A program made the translations under genes and the position numbers. A DNA stretch of 64,000 nt from Flaveria trinervia (lineage: Eukaryota > Streptophyta > Magnoliopsida > Asterales > Asteraceae), in the NCBI GenBank assembly GCA_025506515.1, contig CM046442.1, forward strand, positions 115,164,162 to 115,228,161. Reading direction: 5' to 3'. This document shows, in pieces, positions 10,741-22,018 of this stretch. The notes below the pieces were generated by a model. It saw only the letters and a program-made list of their open reading frames with translations, searched no databases and was not told the DNA's origin. Position 1 is the first letter of the stretch; every line of letters begins with the position of its first letter.

Positions 10741-12525
10741 CTTTTTGACTTTTCCAAATAACAATTCACAATCCAAAGGGCAACATTCTGCTGGTTCTAC
10801 TCATTCATCACACCCTCAATCTCTTGCATATTTTTTTTCCTCGGGGTCAAATGCCATATCCTTATCCCTGCTATTATATGCCACAGTCAAATCAAGTTCA
10901 AGCTCCTATGTACCACAATCTCATGCACTACCAGAACCTCAACCTCTCCATCTCAATCACAACCTCATCACAGTTCTTCACACCTGGAGTCGTTGACTGA
11001 GTAGCTTACCTGATAACTTGTCTGGTCACACGGAGCAATACTATGCTGGTGCTAGTCAACATGGTGGTGAACCCCTTTTGGAATCTTGCTCTCATGGCCC
11101 TGGAGTCTACTGAGGGTTCCTGTTCAAATGCATCATCTTCACAGGTAACTCAGGTATCTTCAGAGGCTAAAGCCAAGTTATGTTCTGAATCATGTATAGC
11201 TGCTTTTGTCTCTATTAGAGAGGCAAATGTAGCATTATAAATCAAAAATTTGAGTTTGAGAAAACCATTTTCAAAAGAAAAGCTGAGTATGAGTCTGCTC
11301 TTAACAGTAAAAGTGATGAGATTTATAAGCTTAAATGCCAATTAAATGATGAAAAAGCCAAGCTAGAGGTTATTCTGGAAGACCACGGATTCTCAAAGAA
11401 AACTTGCAGTGACCCCAGTTGAGTGTGAACGCTGGGTCTCATCATGCAAGGGATTTGAAATGCTTCTTCAAGCAAACTCTTCAAATGTGAAGTTTTGGCA
11501 TTGGTTACAACCATACTGCTCCACCACAGACTTTACTCCTAACTCCATAGTTAAGTCTGAAAGTGAAAGCAATCTCCAAACCATATTATCGTGTGAGTCA
11601 TTCTCCAATGATATCTAAGATTAGAGAATGAAACTAGTGTTAAGATCTCAACAAATAAATTGATGATGGTCTAACTACTGAGACTCATATGAAGCTGAGT
11701 ACTTCAGATGTTGTTCCTCAATGTACCCCAAGTACTGAAAGAGACCCAACATCTGAAAAGCATTTCAATCAGTTGAAATACAAGGACTAACAACTGCTGA
11801 GGATCCATCAACAGTCTATTAGGACGGATGGAAAACAGTTGAATTACCAGTCTTCAGCTGTTACAAATCTTTAGTACCTAGTACTGATAGGAGGAAAGTA
11901 CTGAAGATCACACCTTCAGTAGTTTCCACTTCAGCAGTAAGATGTCCAAGATGAAGAATAACCCATGTGAATTTGTGGTAAATTCAATCATCTATCTGAT
12001 GAATGTTGGTATAAAAAGGGTTTAAAGCTCCAAAGGGATGAGCTCATTAAACTAGAAATACATAAAATGAAAACTGAGTTTGAGACCAAGTTTGTACCAC
12101 AATCATCTCAACCTGATAAACCCAAGGCCTTACCCAAATCCACTAAGAAGGATACGTTTATCAAAGACAGCTGATATTGTTCCTCATGGTAAACATAAGA
12201 CTAAGTCTGTGAAATCTAAGAAGGAGGAAATGGTGGGTCACAGGAACTCATCAAAAACAAGCTCTGAGTGTCAAATGAACTGAAAGCTCGAGCTTCAAAT
12301 CAGACACAACGTGTTATGATGGTTCAGCATCTGTTGGGGAGAGTTAACCAACTTGAAGCCACTGTGACCAACCACTGGAGAGGAATTCCAGGTCCAAATC
12401 TATTTCAGCACCATCTCCATCTTCATCAGCTGTTAATCATGAGAAACCAGCTATGGTTAAATCTGTTGATAAAGTCAATCCCAAAACCAAAAAGGTTTGG
12501 GTCTCCAAAGCTAACTAGTTTCTTA
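10741..12525 (+). pseudogene. Copia-1 gag C-terminal spacer with coiled-coil segment
   Basis: Between the zinc knuckle and the protease lies a long spacer, collinear with 41200-42980 in Copia-2. Readable fragments are SCIAAFVSIREANVAL, then IYKLKCQLNDEKAKLEVIL, a probable coiled coil, then serine/threonine-rich sequence with repeated TEK/SAEI-like words near 11735-11945, and VMMVQHLLGRVNQLEA near 12315. Long coiled-coil extensions of Gag are usual in Sirevirus-like Copia elements. There are many frameshifts. Function beyond particle assembly cannot be inferred. Confidence 0.65.
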
Positions 12526-13070
12526 TGATTGTGCAGGGTTCTTTAGCATGCCTAAGAGCATCTGGTATCCATTCATGATTACTCTCAGGGAAAGAAGGGG
12601 TTTGTCTCATTTGGAAATGATGCTAAAGGTTACATCATTGGAAAGGGATTTGTGTCTAATGGAGATATTAGATTTGATGATGTCAACCATGTGGAGAATC
12701 TCAAATACAATCTGTTGAGTGTCAGTAAGATGTGTGACAAAGGACATGTGCTCTTTTCACAAGCCAGAACTGTAGGATTCTGTCTTCCAAGGTTCTGAGC
12801 CTGATTGACAAAGTACTGGATGATAATACTCTCCTGAAGGCCAACGGGATAGGAAGAGTATCTGCCTTGGATCTGTCAAAGAAAATTGAGTTAAGAGGCC
12901 ATCCATGCTTGTTCTCCAAGGCCTCTCTCAAAGAATCTAAACTGTGGCATGAAGGCTGGATCATGTTACTCAAAAACATGAATCAGCTGATCCACAAGAG
13001 TTTAGTGAGAGGTCTTCCAATAAAGGAGTTCAATTGTGATGAAATTTGCACTGCATGCTTAAAAGGGAAA
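12526..13070 (+). pseudogene. Copia-1 protease remnant and GAG-pre-integrase domain
   Basis: Comparison with 42985-43560 shows that the stretch encoding the protease catalytic DSG is missing here: the sequence passes from GCATCTGGTATCC straight to ATGATTACTCTCAGG. The following segment contains GNDAKGYIIGKGF, VNHVENLKYNLLSV and, near 12850, RVSALDLSKKIELRGHPCLF, the GAG-pre-integrase pattern that precedes the integrase core. A Copia protease would normally cut Gag-Pol into mature parts; this copy cannot. Confidence 0.72.
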
Positions 13071-13910
13071 CAACATAAAGTTTCATTCCCAACCATAGAA
13101 GAATCCAGTCTAATGCCTGCTTACAACTACTACACATGGATCTTTTTGTCCTGTGAAGGTAATGAGTATGGCAAAGAAGAAATACTGTCTGGTAATTGTG
13201 GATGATTACTCTAGATATGTATGGACCTTCTTCTTGCATTCAAAGGATGAGGCTGCTCAGTCCTTATGAATTTTGTGGTTACACGTTGAGAAGCAGTATT
13301 CCCTACCAGTTAAGTGTGTGAGGAGTGACAATGGTACTGAATTCAGAAACCACATTCTTGATGAGTTTTACTTGTCAAAGGGAATCAAGAGGCAGTATAG
13401 CATCCCAAGGACTCCAGAGCAAAATGGAGTAGTGGAGAGAAAGAACATGACCCTCATTGAAGCTGCAAGGTTCATGTTGGCTGATTCTGGTCTGCCACTG
13501 ACTTTTTGGGCTGAAGCTGTCAATACAGCTGCTATGTACAGAATAGAGTTCTAGTAAATCAGAGGTTGACGAAGGACTCCATATGAAGTTCTTCATTATT
13601 TGGCCCCTTGATTTCATTCTTTAGAGCATTGGGTGTCCCTGTTACATTCTCAACACAAGGATCAACTCCAAAAGTTTGATTCTAAGGTGGATGCAGGGTA
13701 TTTTGTTGGGTATTCATCCACTTGTAAGGCTTATAAGTATTCACTGTCGGACAAAGATAGTTGAAGAAACCTTGCATGTGAAGTTCAATGAATCCCCTAA
13801 GGATACAATTCCACAAAACCCTGTGGAGTTGTTTGATCTGGATATTCTGCAATATGTTCCTTATCAACCACCTGCTGTTGCAGATCATATGAATCCATCT
13901 CTTCTGTAGC
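13071..13910 (+). pseudogene. Copia-1 integrase (DDE core), broken
   Basis: KGKQHKVSFPTIEE opens the domain. The second catalytic Asp is in VRSDNGTEFRNH near 13320. The catalytic Glu lies in EQNGVVERKN near 13430, followed by LADSGLPLTFWAEAVNTA. The first Asp region is garbled near 13135 (WIFLS where Copia-2 has MDLFGP). The C-terminal part with KFDSKVDAG and LHVKFNESPKD follows in other frames. Integrase inserts the cDNA into host DNA in the nucleus. At least four frame changes or stops are present. Confidence 0.85.
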
Positions 13911-14384
13911 TAGTCATCCATCTAGTGTTACTATGATGATGATGATATCAGTAATCACCTTTTCAAGTTTAGTGATCAACTGCCTGATTCAGCTAGACCT
14001 GATGTTCCTGTAGCTTCAGTAGCACAATCCATAACAAATGCTAATGAGTTTTCTACAACTTCAACTTCCTTTGAATTACCATCTACTGATTGGTTTCAAG
14101 GAAATGCTTCACCATCACCATCTGTTGCTGCTGAGCCTGCTACAAACACTTTCATAGATCTTATTGTGTACCAAGATCTGAAGAATCACCCTATGTCTCA
14201 AATCATTGGTGATATCAATGTTGGCATTTCAACAAGAAGTCAATTTTCAAATTTCTGCGTCTATGCTCTCTTCATTAGTCAGCAAGAGCCAAAGAACTAT
14301 CACATTGCTTTAAGGGAAATGGATGGGTTGAAGCCATGCAGCTTGAGCTTCTTCAGTTCAAGAAACAGCAGTGTGGGAACTGGT

Positions 14385-15190
14385 TCCTCTACCTCCAGGT
14401 AAGTGTGCAATAGGCACTAAATGGGTGTTTAGGAACAAAACTGATGAAAATGGGCTTATTGTTAAGAACAAGGCCAGACTGGTTGTACATGGGTTTTCAC
14501 AAGAGGAAGGTATTGATATAATGAAACCTTTGCCCCTGTAGCCAGACTGGAAGCAATTTGATTGTTTTTAGCTTATGCTGCTTATCACAACCTTAAAGTT
14601 TTTCAAATGGATGTCAAAAGTGCATTTTTGTATGGGAAAATTAAAGAAGAGGTTTATGTATGTCAACCACCAGGTTTTGAGGACAATAAACATCCTAATT
14701 GGGTGTATAAGCTTGGTAAGGCTCTCTATGGGTTGAAACAAGCTCCTAGAGCCTGGTATGAGACATTATCAAACTTTCTTCTGGAAAATAATTTCACTAG
14801 AGGCTCCATAGATAAGACTTTATTCATTAAGAAAGCTGGGCAGCATAATACTTGTTAAATTATGTAGATGATATTATTTTTACATCCTCTGATCCACAGT
14901 TGTGTGATGCCTTTACAAAGTTGATGCAACAGAAGTTTGAAATGAGTGCCATGGGAGAATTACAGTTCTTTCTGGGTTTGCAAATCAAACAAAAGGCTGA
15001 TAGAATTTTCATTCATCAGTCCAAATACACAAAAGATCTTTTGGAAAAGTTTGATTTACAAAAGTGTAAGCCTGTTCTACTCCCATATGCAACACCACAA
15101 CTGGATACAGATCAGAAAGGTAAAGTGGTTGATGAAACACTTTACGATGTATGATTGGGTCCTTGATGTACTTAACAGCTTCTAGACCAG
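14385..15190 (+). pseudogene. Copia-1 reverse transcriptase, frameshifted
   Basis: Readable RT blocks in order are GTKWVFRNKTDENGLIVKNK, RLVVHGFSQEEGID, VFQMDVKSAFLYGKI, LYGLKQAPRAWYETL and the catalytic LNYVDDIIF with YVDD at 14861-14872, then GELQFFLGLQIKQKAD. Frame changes occur near 14520, before YVDD, and near 15145. In an intact element RT copies genomic RNA inside the particle. The domain order IN then RT identifies the superfamily as Ty1/copia. Confidence 0.9.
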
Positions 15191-15797
15191 ATATTATGTT
15201 TGCTACATGTGTTTGTGCTAGATTTCAGGCTGCACCTAAGGAGTCTCATTTGATTGCAGTCAAAGGATCTTTAGATATCTGCAAGGCACTCCATCTCTAG
15301 GTTTATGGTATTCTACTAGACATTCTGGTAAATTAGTTGCTTTTTCTGACAGTGACTAAGCAGGGTGTAAGTTGACAAGAAAGTCCACTTTGGAGGATGC
15401 CAATTCTTAGGCAACTTCTTGATTTCTTGGTAGAGTAAGAAGCAGACCTCAGTTGCTACATCAACTACTGAAGCAGAGTACATTGCTGCTACAAGCTGTA
15501 CATCTCAGGTACTCTGGCTTCAAAACCAATATTGGATTATGGCATAACAAGACTAAGACCCCATTGTTAATGGACAGCTCTTCAGCTCTTTGTATTGTCA
15601 AGAATCCTGTCCAGCACTCTAGGACTAAACATATTGAAATCAGACACCATTTTATTAGAGATGTTTTGAAAAAGGTCTGATTGATCCAAAATTTGTTCTA
15701 GTGCTGATGAGCTTGCAGACATCTTCACTAAGCCCTTGGATAGCACAACTTTCCAAAACCTAGTGTTAAGGCTTGGTATGTTGCAGCTAGAATAAGT
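15191..15797 (+). pseudogene. Copia-1 RNase H domain, frameshifted
   Basis: The domain retains the tail pattern LLMDSSSALCIVKNPVQHSR followed by TKHIEIRHHFIRD (15570-15670). The upstream part is scrambled by indels near 15270, 15355 and 15410. It closes with LGMLQLE and a stop at about 15797, as does Copia-2 at about 46267. RNase H removes the RNA template during cDNA synthesis. Confidence 0.82.
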
Positions 15798-15865
15798 GAC
15801 AACTACTGATGATCTCAGCTCACAAGTACTGATGATCATTAGTTTATTATTGTCATATATATAAG

Positions 15866-17990
15866 TACTGAAGTTATTTTCCCTCTGGTGAGGCTGCCAC
15901 CTCTTCTGAATCAGCACATGATCAGACTGAGGCTGGTAACATAGCTAAGACCTCACCAGAGGCAACAGCTGATGAAGGACTTCGTCCTGAGGCTGGAAGT
16001 CCCCAGTTCCAAGAAAAAGGGGCACATGCTAAAACTGGTCTACACCCAGTGCATGTACATCCTGCTACAAGCAGGAGGTCAGGTGATTCAGCATCTGCTG
16101 ATGATGACCTGGGCTTCTTTTATGATGTTCTGGCCCAGAACACAATTCTTGAGGAAGAAGTCAGTAGACTAGAAAGACTACTTGACCATTCTCTCAAAAA
16201 GCAAGTCCATCTGCCACCAACATAAACCCACAGATGGCACCTTCACCTGAAGGTCTCCCACACACTCAGCCACTCAAAACTTCCGAGCCACCAGCTTCTA
16301 TTTCTCGCACTGCTTCTCAGGGACAGAACCCCTCTGAGCAAACAGCTGCTATCTTTCAGCAATCCCTACCTCTCATCACCCTAATGATCACAGGCATTGT
16401 GATCAAAACCATGGATGAGAGGCTTCCCTCAATCATACAACCCCTGGTGGAGGAGATTGTGAGCACAAGGCTTTCTGCTACTCAAACCCTTGCAACCAAT
16501 GCAACCAAAAAGGGGGAGAGTCAGTCAGTGAAAGCAAAGAGGAAGAGCATAGAGGGGAAGAAAGAAAATGAGACTGAGAAGGAAGAGGAGTTTGTGAAGG
16601 GAGCTGACATTGATCAAGTGGGTGAAAGTCACAAAGACTTTCATGTCACATATAAGAAGAGGAAGGTTGAAGGAAAAGAAAAAGAACTCGAACTCGATGA
16701 GATGATCAAAATGGCGGATGCTACACACAGTAAATCAATGGACTCCATTATTGATCAACTGTATAGACAGGGGTTCGATACTGCACAGCTTGACTCAGAG
16801 ATTAGGAGACTTGAAGTTGAAGAAATTAACTCAAGATGGGCAAGTTATGATGCATTAGAAAGAGAAGACTAGAGATCATGATCAGATTCATTGCAAAGTA
16901 CCTTGGGAGATCATTGATCGAGATTAAGTCATGGAACAGGGACAGTATCTTGGCAATAACCACCAAGATCTGTTCGTATGAAGCATACACTAAGGGATTG
17001 GTGATTGAAGCACTAAATGAGGCAGGTGCTGGGAACAGAAAGGAACTAGCAAAACACTCAAAAGCCTCACTCACTACAAGAATGCTAGAACAACTTGCAA
17101 AACCTCCCACTTCAAAATCACCACTACCACACCCACTAAACCAATTCCTTTACCCTCAAAACCAACAACCGATGATGCACCCGAGAAGAAGAAGAGAAGG
17201 GTGTTGAGGCTAGAAGAAGAAGAAGAGGATGATGAGGAAGAAGATAGGCTGCCTCTTTCCGCAGTTCTAACTTTGCCTAAAGCCAAACCTATGCCCATCA
17301 CTCCCACCTCACAGATGGAAGCTGTGAGAATAAAGATAGAAGAAGAACAACAGCAAAAGCTTCATGATGATGAGATGCTGAAAAGCATAGACAAAACTTA
17401 TGCTGCTTCTTCATCAATAATCAGTATGAAGAAAGAAGCTCTGAGATTGTACACCCTTGCTAACACATTTCAATATCAAAAGGAAAAGGTGAGAATATGG
17501 CCTGATCCTAGGGTGGCTCACAGAATTGTGAAGAAAGATATTCCTTCGAGATACAAGGGCCAAGTAAAAAGGATCGTAGATGAAGAGATCACAATGGTCC
17601 TTGTAGTATCACCCTGGGAAATTGTAGAAGATTTCAAGAAGGCCTATGAAACTAAACAGCCACCCCAAAAGATGTTAGAGAACAGAGTAATTAAAAGGGG
17701 TTAGTCTACAAGAGGCTTGAGAACTTCAAACAAAATGAGCTCAGTCTGTTACTTGAAGGTACTCACCCAGATGATTTTGCATACAGACAGATTACAACAG
17801 TTGAGCTCAAAAATGGCAAACAGGGTAAGTACATTTCAGAGCTGTATGGGCGTGAAGGACTGTTTGATGGTAGAGCTGAAAATCTTACCATGGAAGAACA
17901 AATTATGTTTCTCAGAGCATACACCAGATAATCCTACAGGCTTATACATGGGAAGTAGATTTCATGGATAGGACCACAGCCCTGTGTCCA
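15866..17990 (+). pseudogene. Copia-1 extra ORF downstream of pol (ORF3), N-terminally deleted
   Basis: This frame is collinear with 48210-50330 in Copia-2 but lacks the N-terminal domain there (46955-47785). Readable parts in order: SGEAATSSESAHDQ, an acidic DDDLGFFYDVLAQNTILEEE, the 212-residue open stretch 16234-16872 with a proline/serine-rich start, basic ATKKGESQSVKAKRKS and charged helices (VEGKEKELELDEMIKMADA). Then come MIRFIAKYLGRSLIEIKSW, an EEEEEDDEEED acidic run (17211-17250), a conserved module IWPDPRVAHRIVKKDIPSRY (17495-17560), and TVELKNGKQGKYISELYGRE (17785-17845). I see no hydrophobic segment long enough to call a membrane anchor. The position matches the env-like ORF of Sireviruses. 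Function is unknown. Frame changes occur near 16200, 16872, 17190 and 17930. Confidence 0.7.
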
Positions 17991-18165
17991 GTTCCCCAAA
18001 GTCAGGGCTCTTATCCATACTATGCCAACCAAATTTCAGAAATCTATTCCCAGGCCAGTGCTTAATTGGGTCATCTTCTTAGCTGATCAAGAAGGAAAAA
18101 GACCAATCTTATCGCCAACAATAAGTGGGACCTCAATAAAGTTAAGGTTTTGGCTGCATTGGTTC

Positions 18166-18175
18166 AGGGGGAGTT
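18166..18175 (+). other. Copia-1 polypurine tract
   Basis: AGGGGGAGTT sits directly before the 3' LTR, identical to 50502-50511 in Copia-2. It primes plus-strand DNA synthesis. Confidence 0.88.
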
Positions 18176-19154
18176 TGTTGGACCAAAAGAACCAATGAGC
18201 CGGATCAGAAAAACCTTAAGTCCCACAGACGTCACAACAACTGCTGAAGTCCACAACAGCTGAAGACAAGTGCTGAAGACAAGTCTGAAGACGCAAGTGC
18301 TGAAGACCAAGTATCAGACGTTGTCATAACTGCTGAAGTCCACAACAGCTGAAGACAAGTGCTGAAGACAAAGTCTGAAGACACAAGTGCTGAAGACCAA
18401 GTAGCAGACGTTGTCACAACTGCTGAAGTCCACAACAGCTGAAGACAAGTGCTGAAGACAAAGTCTGAAGACACAAGTGCCGAAGACAAAGTCTGAAGAC
18501 ACAAGTGCCGAAGACAAAGTCTGAAGACACAAGTGCTGAAGACAAAGTCTGAAGACAAAGTCTGAAGACATAAGTGCTGAAGACAAAGTCTGAAGACACA
18601 AGTGCTGAAGACAAAGTCTGAAGACACAAGTGCTGAAGACCAAGTATCAGACGTTGTCACAACAGCTGAAGAGGTCTTCTTCAGTAGTTGTGACGGTTTT
18701 CTTTCAGTAGTTTTATGTTTTTCTTTTCAGTAGTTTTGTAAAACGACTGAAGAGCTTGTTCTTCAGTCGTTGTAGTTTCAGTAGTTTCGTATCAGTAGTT
18801 TTATGTTTTATACTTAGCACTCTGATATGTTCTCAGTAGTTGTGAACATTTCAGTAGTTTGTTAAGTTTTAGTTATTTTTGTAACAAATCTGCCAGATGT
18901 CACTATCCCGTGATATCAGCAGTGATTGCACTCTATATAAGGAGTGTCAACCTAATTGTAATTAGTGAATGATTGAGCAGAAACATTTGATATTATTGAA
19001 ACATTCGTTTTCACAGAAATATATTCTCTCGTTATAACCGTATTTGTTCTTAATGCATACGAATATCAAATTCTTGCTATAATTTGTCTAATTCTTGTTC
19101 TTATCCGCTGCGGTACACTCTAATCCATCAAACTTGAGATCACTGATCCTGTCA
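18176..19154 (+). mobile_element. Copia-1 3' LTR
   Basis: It runs from TGTTGGACC to GATCCTGTCA and is the partner of 8326-9419. It is about 115 bases shorter, mainly through copy-number changes in the CTGAAGAC array. A TATATAA box lies at 18934-18940. The flank resumes with TCACAAGACG of the interrupted G LTR. Confidence 0.93.
18743..18770 (+). other. Perfect 11-bp hairpin in Copia LTR
   Basis: ACGACTGAAGA and TCTTCAGTCGT flank a 6-base loop GCTTGT. Equivalent hairpins occur in the other LTRs at about 9008 (damaged), 39447-39474 and 50903-50930, where the loop is GCATGT. The feature may act in the LTR RNA or as a DNA cruciform; role unknown. Confidence 0.75.
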
Positions 19155-19624
19155 TCACAAGACGTAATGAATGAACGAAGGTTAACGAACGTAATGAAGA
19201 TAATAACGATGTTATCTGTATGTACGTATGATGTATGATCACGAACGAACGAAACGTATAGTATGGACTCTGTAAAGGAATAAATAATGATTTTATGTAT
19301 GTTTTATTATAAAACTAGAATTCACTCAGCAACGTTGACTTTTATACGTTTTCAGTTGGCAGGTAAACGTTGCTGAGGATGGTACGAGGCGGCTACTCAG
19401 CTCTTTTGGATGACATCTATTTAATTAAGGCTTTTGTGATGTAATACAACGATATAATTTTGTAACCGACAATGATGCATTATTTTGCAAGAGTTTTTTT
19501 GGATGAAATGAAATGCCATTTGTTTTATGTTTTCTGCTGCAATGTTTTGATGAATAAATGTAAAGTATATGTTTTACGTGCGATGAATCACCAGCTGTAA
19601 GCGTCCCGGGAACGGGGCCTTACA
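19155..19624 (+). mobile_element. G-family gypsy LTR, 3' portion
   Basis: This resumes the LTR broken at 8325 and carries the AACGTTGACTTTTATACG stretch shared with 2465-2490. It ends GGGAACGGGGCCTTACA. Followed two bases later by a PBS, so the whole is a 5' LTR. Confidence 0.88.
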
Positions 19625-19626
19625 AG

Positions 19627-19638
19627 TTGGTATCAGAG
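19627..19638 (+). other. Primer-binding site of the G element
   Basis: TTGGTATCAGAG lies directly downstream of the G LTR, complementary to the initiator methionine tRNA end. No G-family gag or pol follows in the window, so the internal region was lost or displaced. Confidence 0.82.
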
Positions 19639-19639
19639 C

Positions 19640-19888
19640 CAAAGTTTTGATATTATAAGACTTTTACAAAGATCCACATTTGAACCATAATTGGTTTATA
19701 ACATTTAGATAAAATAATTACTAATATTTCTATAACCTTGTTATCTTTTATGAAATAATTAACTTGAAAACTTAAAAATAATATTTCAGAAATGTTTTAG
19801 TTAATGAAATAATTTTTATTTTGATTTTATAATATGATAATACTTTTCTAATTTATAAAATGTAAAAAAACTATTTTAAAATAAGAGT
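19640..19888. other. AT-rich interval, no recognisable gene
   Basis: About 250 bases of A/T-rich sequence follow the PBS. I see no coding potential. It could be the remaining G leader or the distal end of the LTR-like remnant C. Confidence 0.4.
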
Positions 19889-19966
19889 GATGGAGGCCCG
19901 GTTCGAACCTGGGACCTCTAGGATGAGATGTGTACAATGAACCAGTAAACCAAGGCCTCAGCCGCG
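19889..19966 (-). repeat. tRNA-like Pol III sequence, SINE candidate
   Basis: The minus strand carries GGTTCGAACCG (B-box type; plus-strand positions about 19900-19911) about 30 bases downstream of TTGGTTTACTGG, a weak A-box. The ends GAGGCC and GGCCTC can pair like an acceptor stem. The D and anticodon arms do not fold into a convincing tRNA and I cannot assign an anticodon, so a tRNA-derived SINE head or tRNA relic is more likely than a working tRNA. No poly(A) tail was seen on the minus strand. Confidence 0.42.
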
Positions 19967-20933
19967 GTTTGTATCACGTTTTAATAGATAAAAAACAACA
20001 CTTTAAACAATCCCCAATTCTCCAAGAACCCTAGTTTCAATTCCCATCAAATTGAACATAAAATCGAATATGTTTACAGAAATAGACATGGGGCTTTGAT
20101 TCCCCACGTAATTCCGAGTATATGTATGTGTTTAATTTACCGAAAGTTGTTCGAATTCACTTGCATCGTTGAAGAGCAGTTGCGACATGGGTATTATGGG
20201 GTTCTTGATGCAAACGTTGATGATACCCAAATTCGTTACACAGGCACCTTCTTCTCGACTCAAAGATTGTAAGCCCTCTACTAATTGAAGTGTAAAAGGT
20301 TCGGATGGTGATGAACACTTAGTTGCAGATCGCGATGGGAGTGGGGATCGATTTTGATGTTTGTGTGCTTTTCAGGAGGAATTGAAGGTTGCAATAGATT
20401 AAGTTTAACCAGATGATTATGTATCTTCGATTAATTAGATTCTTAATAGGATTAAATGTTCAAACGGATATAGAGTTTATTTCGTCGGGTTCTTGATCGA
20501 TTAAGGTTCGTAACCGACTCGTAAACACGATTAAATGATACCATCAAGTTCGAAACATGCACACGGTCGAATTTCGAACGATTTGGAACGTTTTCGAGCG
20601 GTTTTAAATGGGTTTTTAGGGCCACCGGTGCGTGGCCAGAGTTTGGCCGGCGATCGTCGCCGGAAAAACGGGGAAAATGGGAAAAGTCATATTGGTTTTA
20701 TTACTTTGACAGTTTAGTCCCTGTGGTTTAAGGTTCATCATTTTATGTACAAAACTTCTCAATTAAAGTTTCTACATCTGCAAATAACCCCCAAAGTTTG
20801 TTAAATCATATTTAGTTAACTAATCAATTTTTTAGAAACAAAAAGAAACTTTATGAATCTTTTTAAAAAAACTTTACAATTTAATCATACATTTTAATTA
20901 AAACTCATATTTTAGAATAAGACCTATAACTTA
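19967..20933 (-). other. LTR-like remnant C, distal part
   Basis: The sequence has the look of a plant LTR or 5' leader read on the minus strand: a GC-rich stretch with CGGCGACGATCGCCGGCC near 20645-20665 and C/T-rich stretches resembling spliced leaders. It joins the triplicated block whose units start with TGTAAC. No ORF is credible; the 60-residue frame from 20535 has no recognisable pattern. Confidence 0.4.
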
Positions 20934-22018
20934 GTAAACTTTATTTACATTAAAATAATATCACTTATTATAAACTTCATAGTTTTTTTTATAAGTCTTG
21001 AAATAACTCTTTTTAATTATATATTTAGTTTAACAATTAGAACCCATAAATGATAAATAAATCTTTATAACTTTAGAAAGAAATTATTTATAAATTAATA
21101 AATTCTTATAATTGATTAGATGCTTTAATGAGTGATAATTAGACAATATAGATTAAACTACGTATTTAATACATTTGATTTATCTAAATAAGTAAGATTA
21201 CTTAAATAATGAAAATTCACATTGTATGAAAGTTCACTTTTGATTCGGGTTTGGGTTAAGAACTTGAAAATGGTAGATGTTACAGTAATGTGTAATTAAA
21301 TTGTAAACTTTATTTACATTAAAATAATATCACTTATTATAAACTTCATAGTTTTTTTTATAAGTCTTGAAATAACTATTTTTAATTATATATTTAGTTT
21401 AACAATTAGAACCCATAAATGATAAATAAATCTTTATAACTTTAGAAAGAAATTATTTATAATTAATAAATTCTTATAAATTGATTAGATGCTTTAATGA
21501 GTGATAATTAGACAATATAGATTAAACTACGTATTTAATACATTTGATTTATCTATATAAGTAAGATTACTTAAATAATGAAAATTCACATTGTATGAAA
21601 GTTCACTTTTGATTCGGGTTTGGGTTAAGAACTTGAAAATGGTAGATGTTACAGTAATGTGTAATTAATTGTAAACTTTATTTACATTAAAATAATATCA
21701 CTTATTATAAACTTCATAGTTTTTTTTAAGTCTTGAAATAACTCTTTTTAATTATATATTTAGTTTAACAATTAGAACCCATAAATGATAAATAAATCTT
21801 TATAACTTTAGAAAGAAATTATTTATAAATTAATAAATTCTTATAATTGATTAGATGCTTTAATGAGTGATAATTAGACAATATAGATTAAACTACGTAT
21901 TTAATACATTTGATTTATCTAATAAGTAAGATTACTTAAATAATGAAAATTCACATTGTATGAAAGTTCACTTTTGATTCGGGTTTGGGTTAAGAACTTG
22001 AAAATGGTAGATGTTACA
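20934..22018 (-). repeat. Three tandem ~368-bp copies of an LTR start (remnant C)
   Basis: GTAAACTTTATTTACATTAA begins copies at 20934, 21303 and 21671, so the period is 369 then 368. Copies are nearly identical apart from one-base indels. On the minus strand each copy begins TGTAACATCTACCATTTTC, a gypsy-type LTR start, at about 22018, 21652 and 21284. The array ends abruptly against LTR B. Confidence 0.9.
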
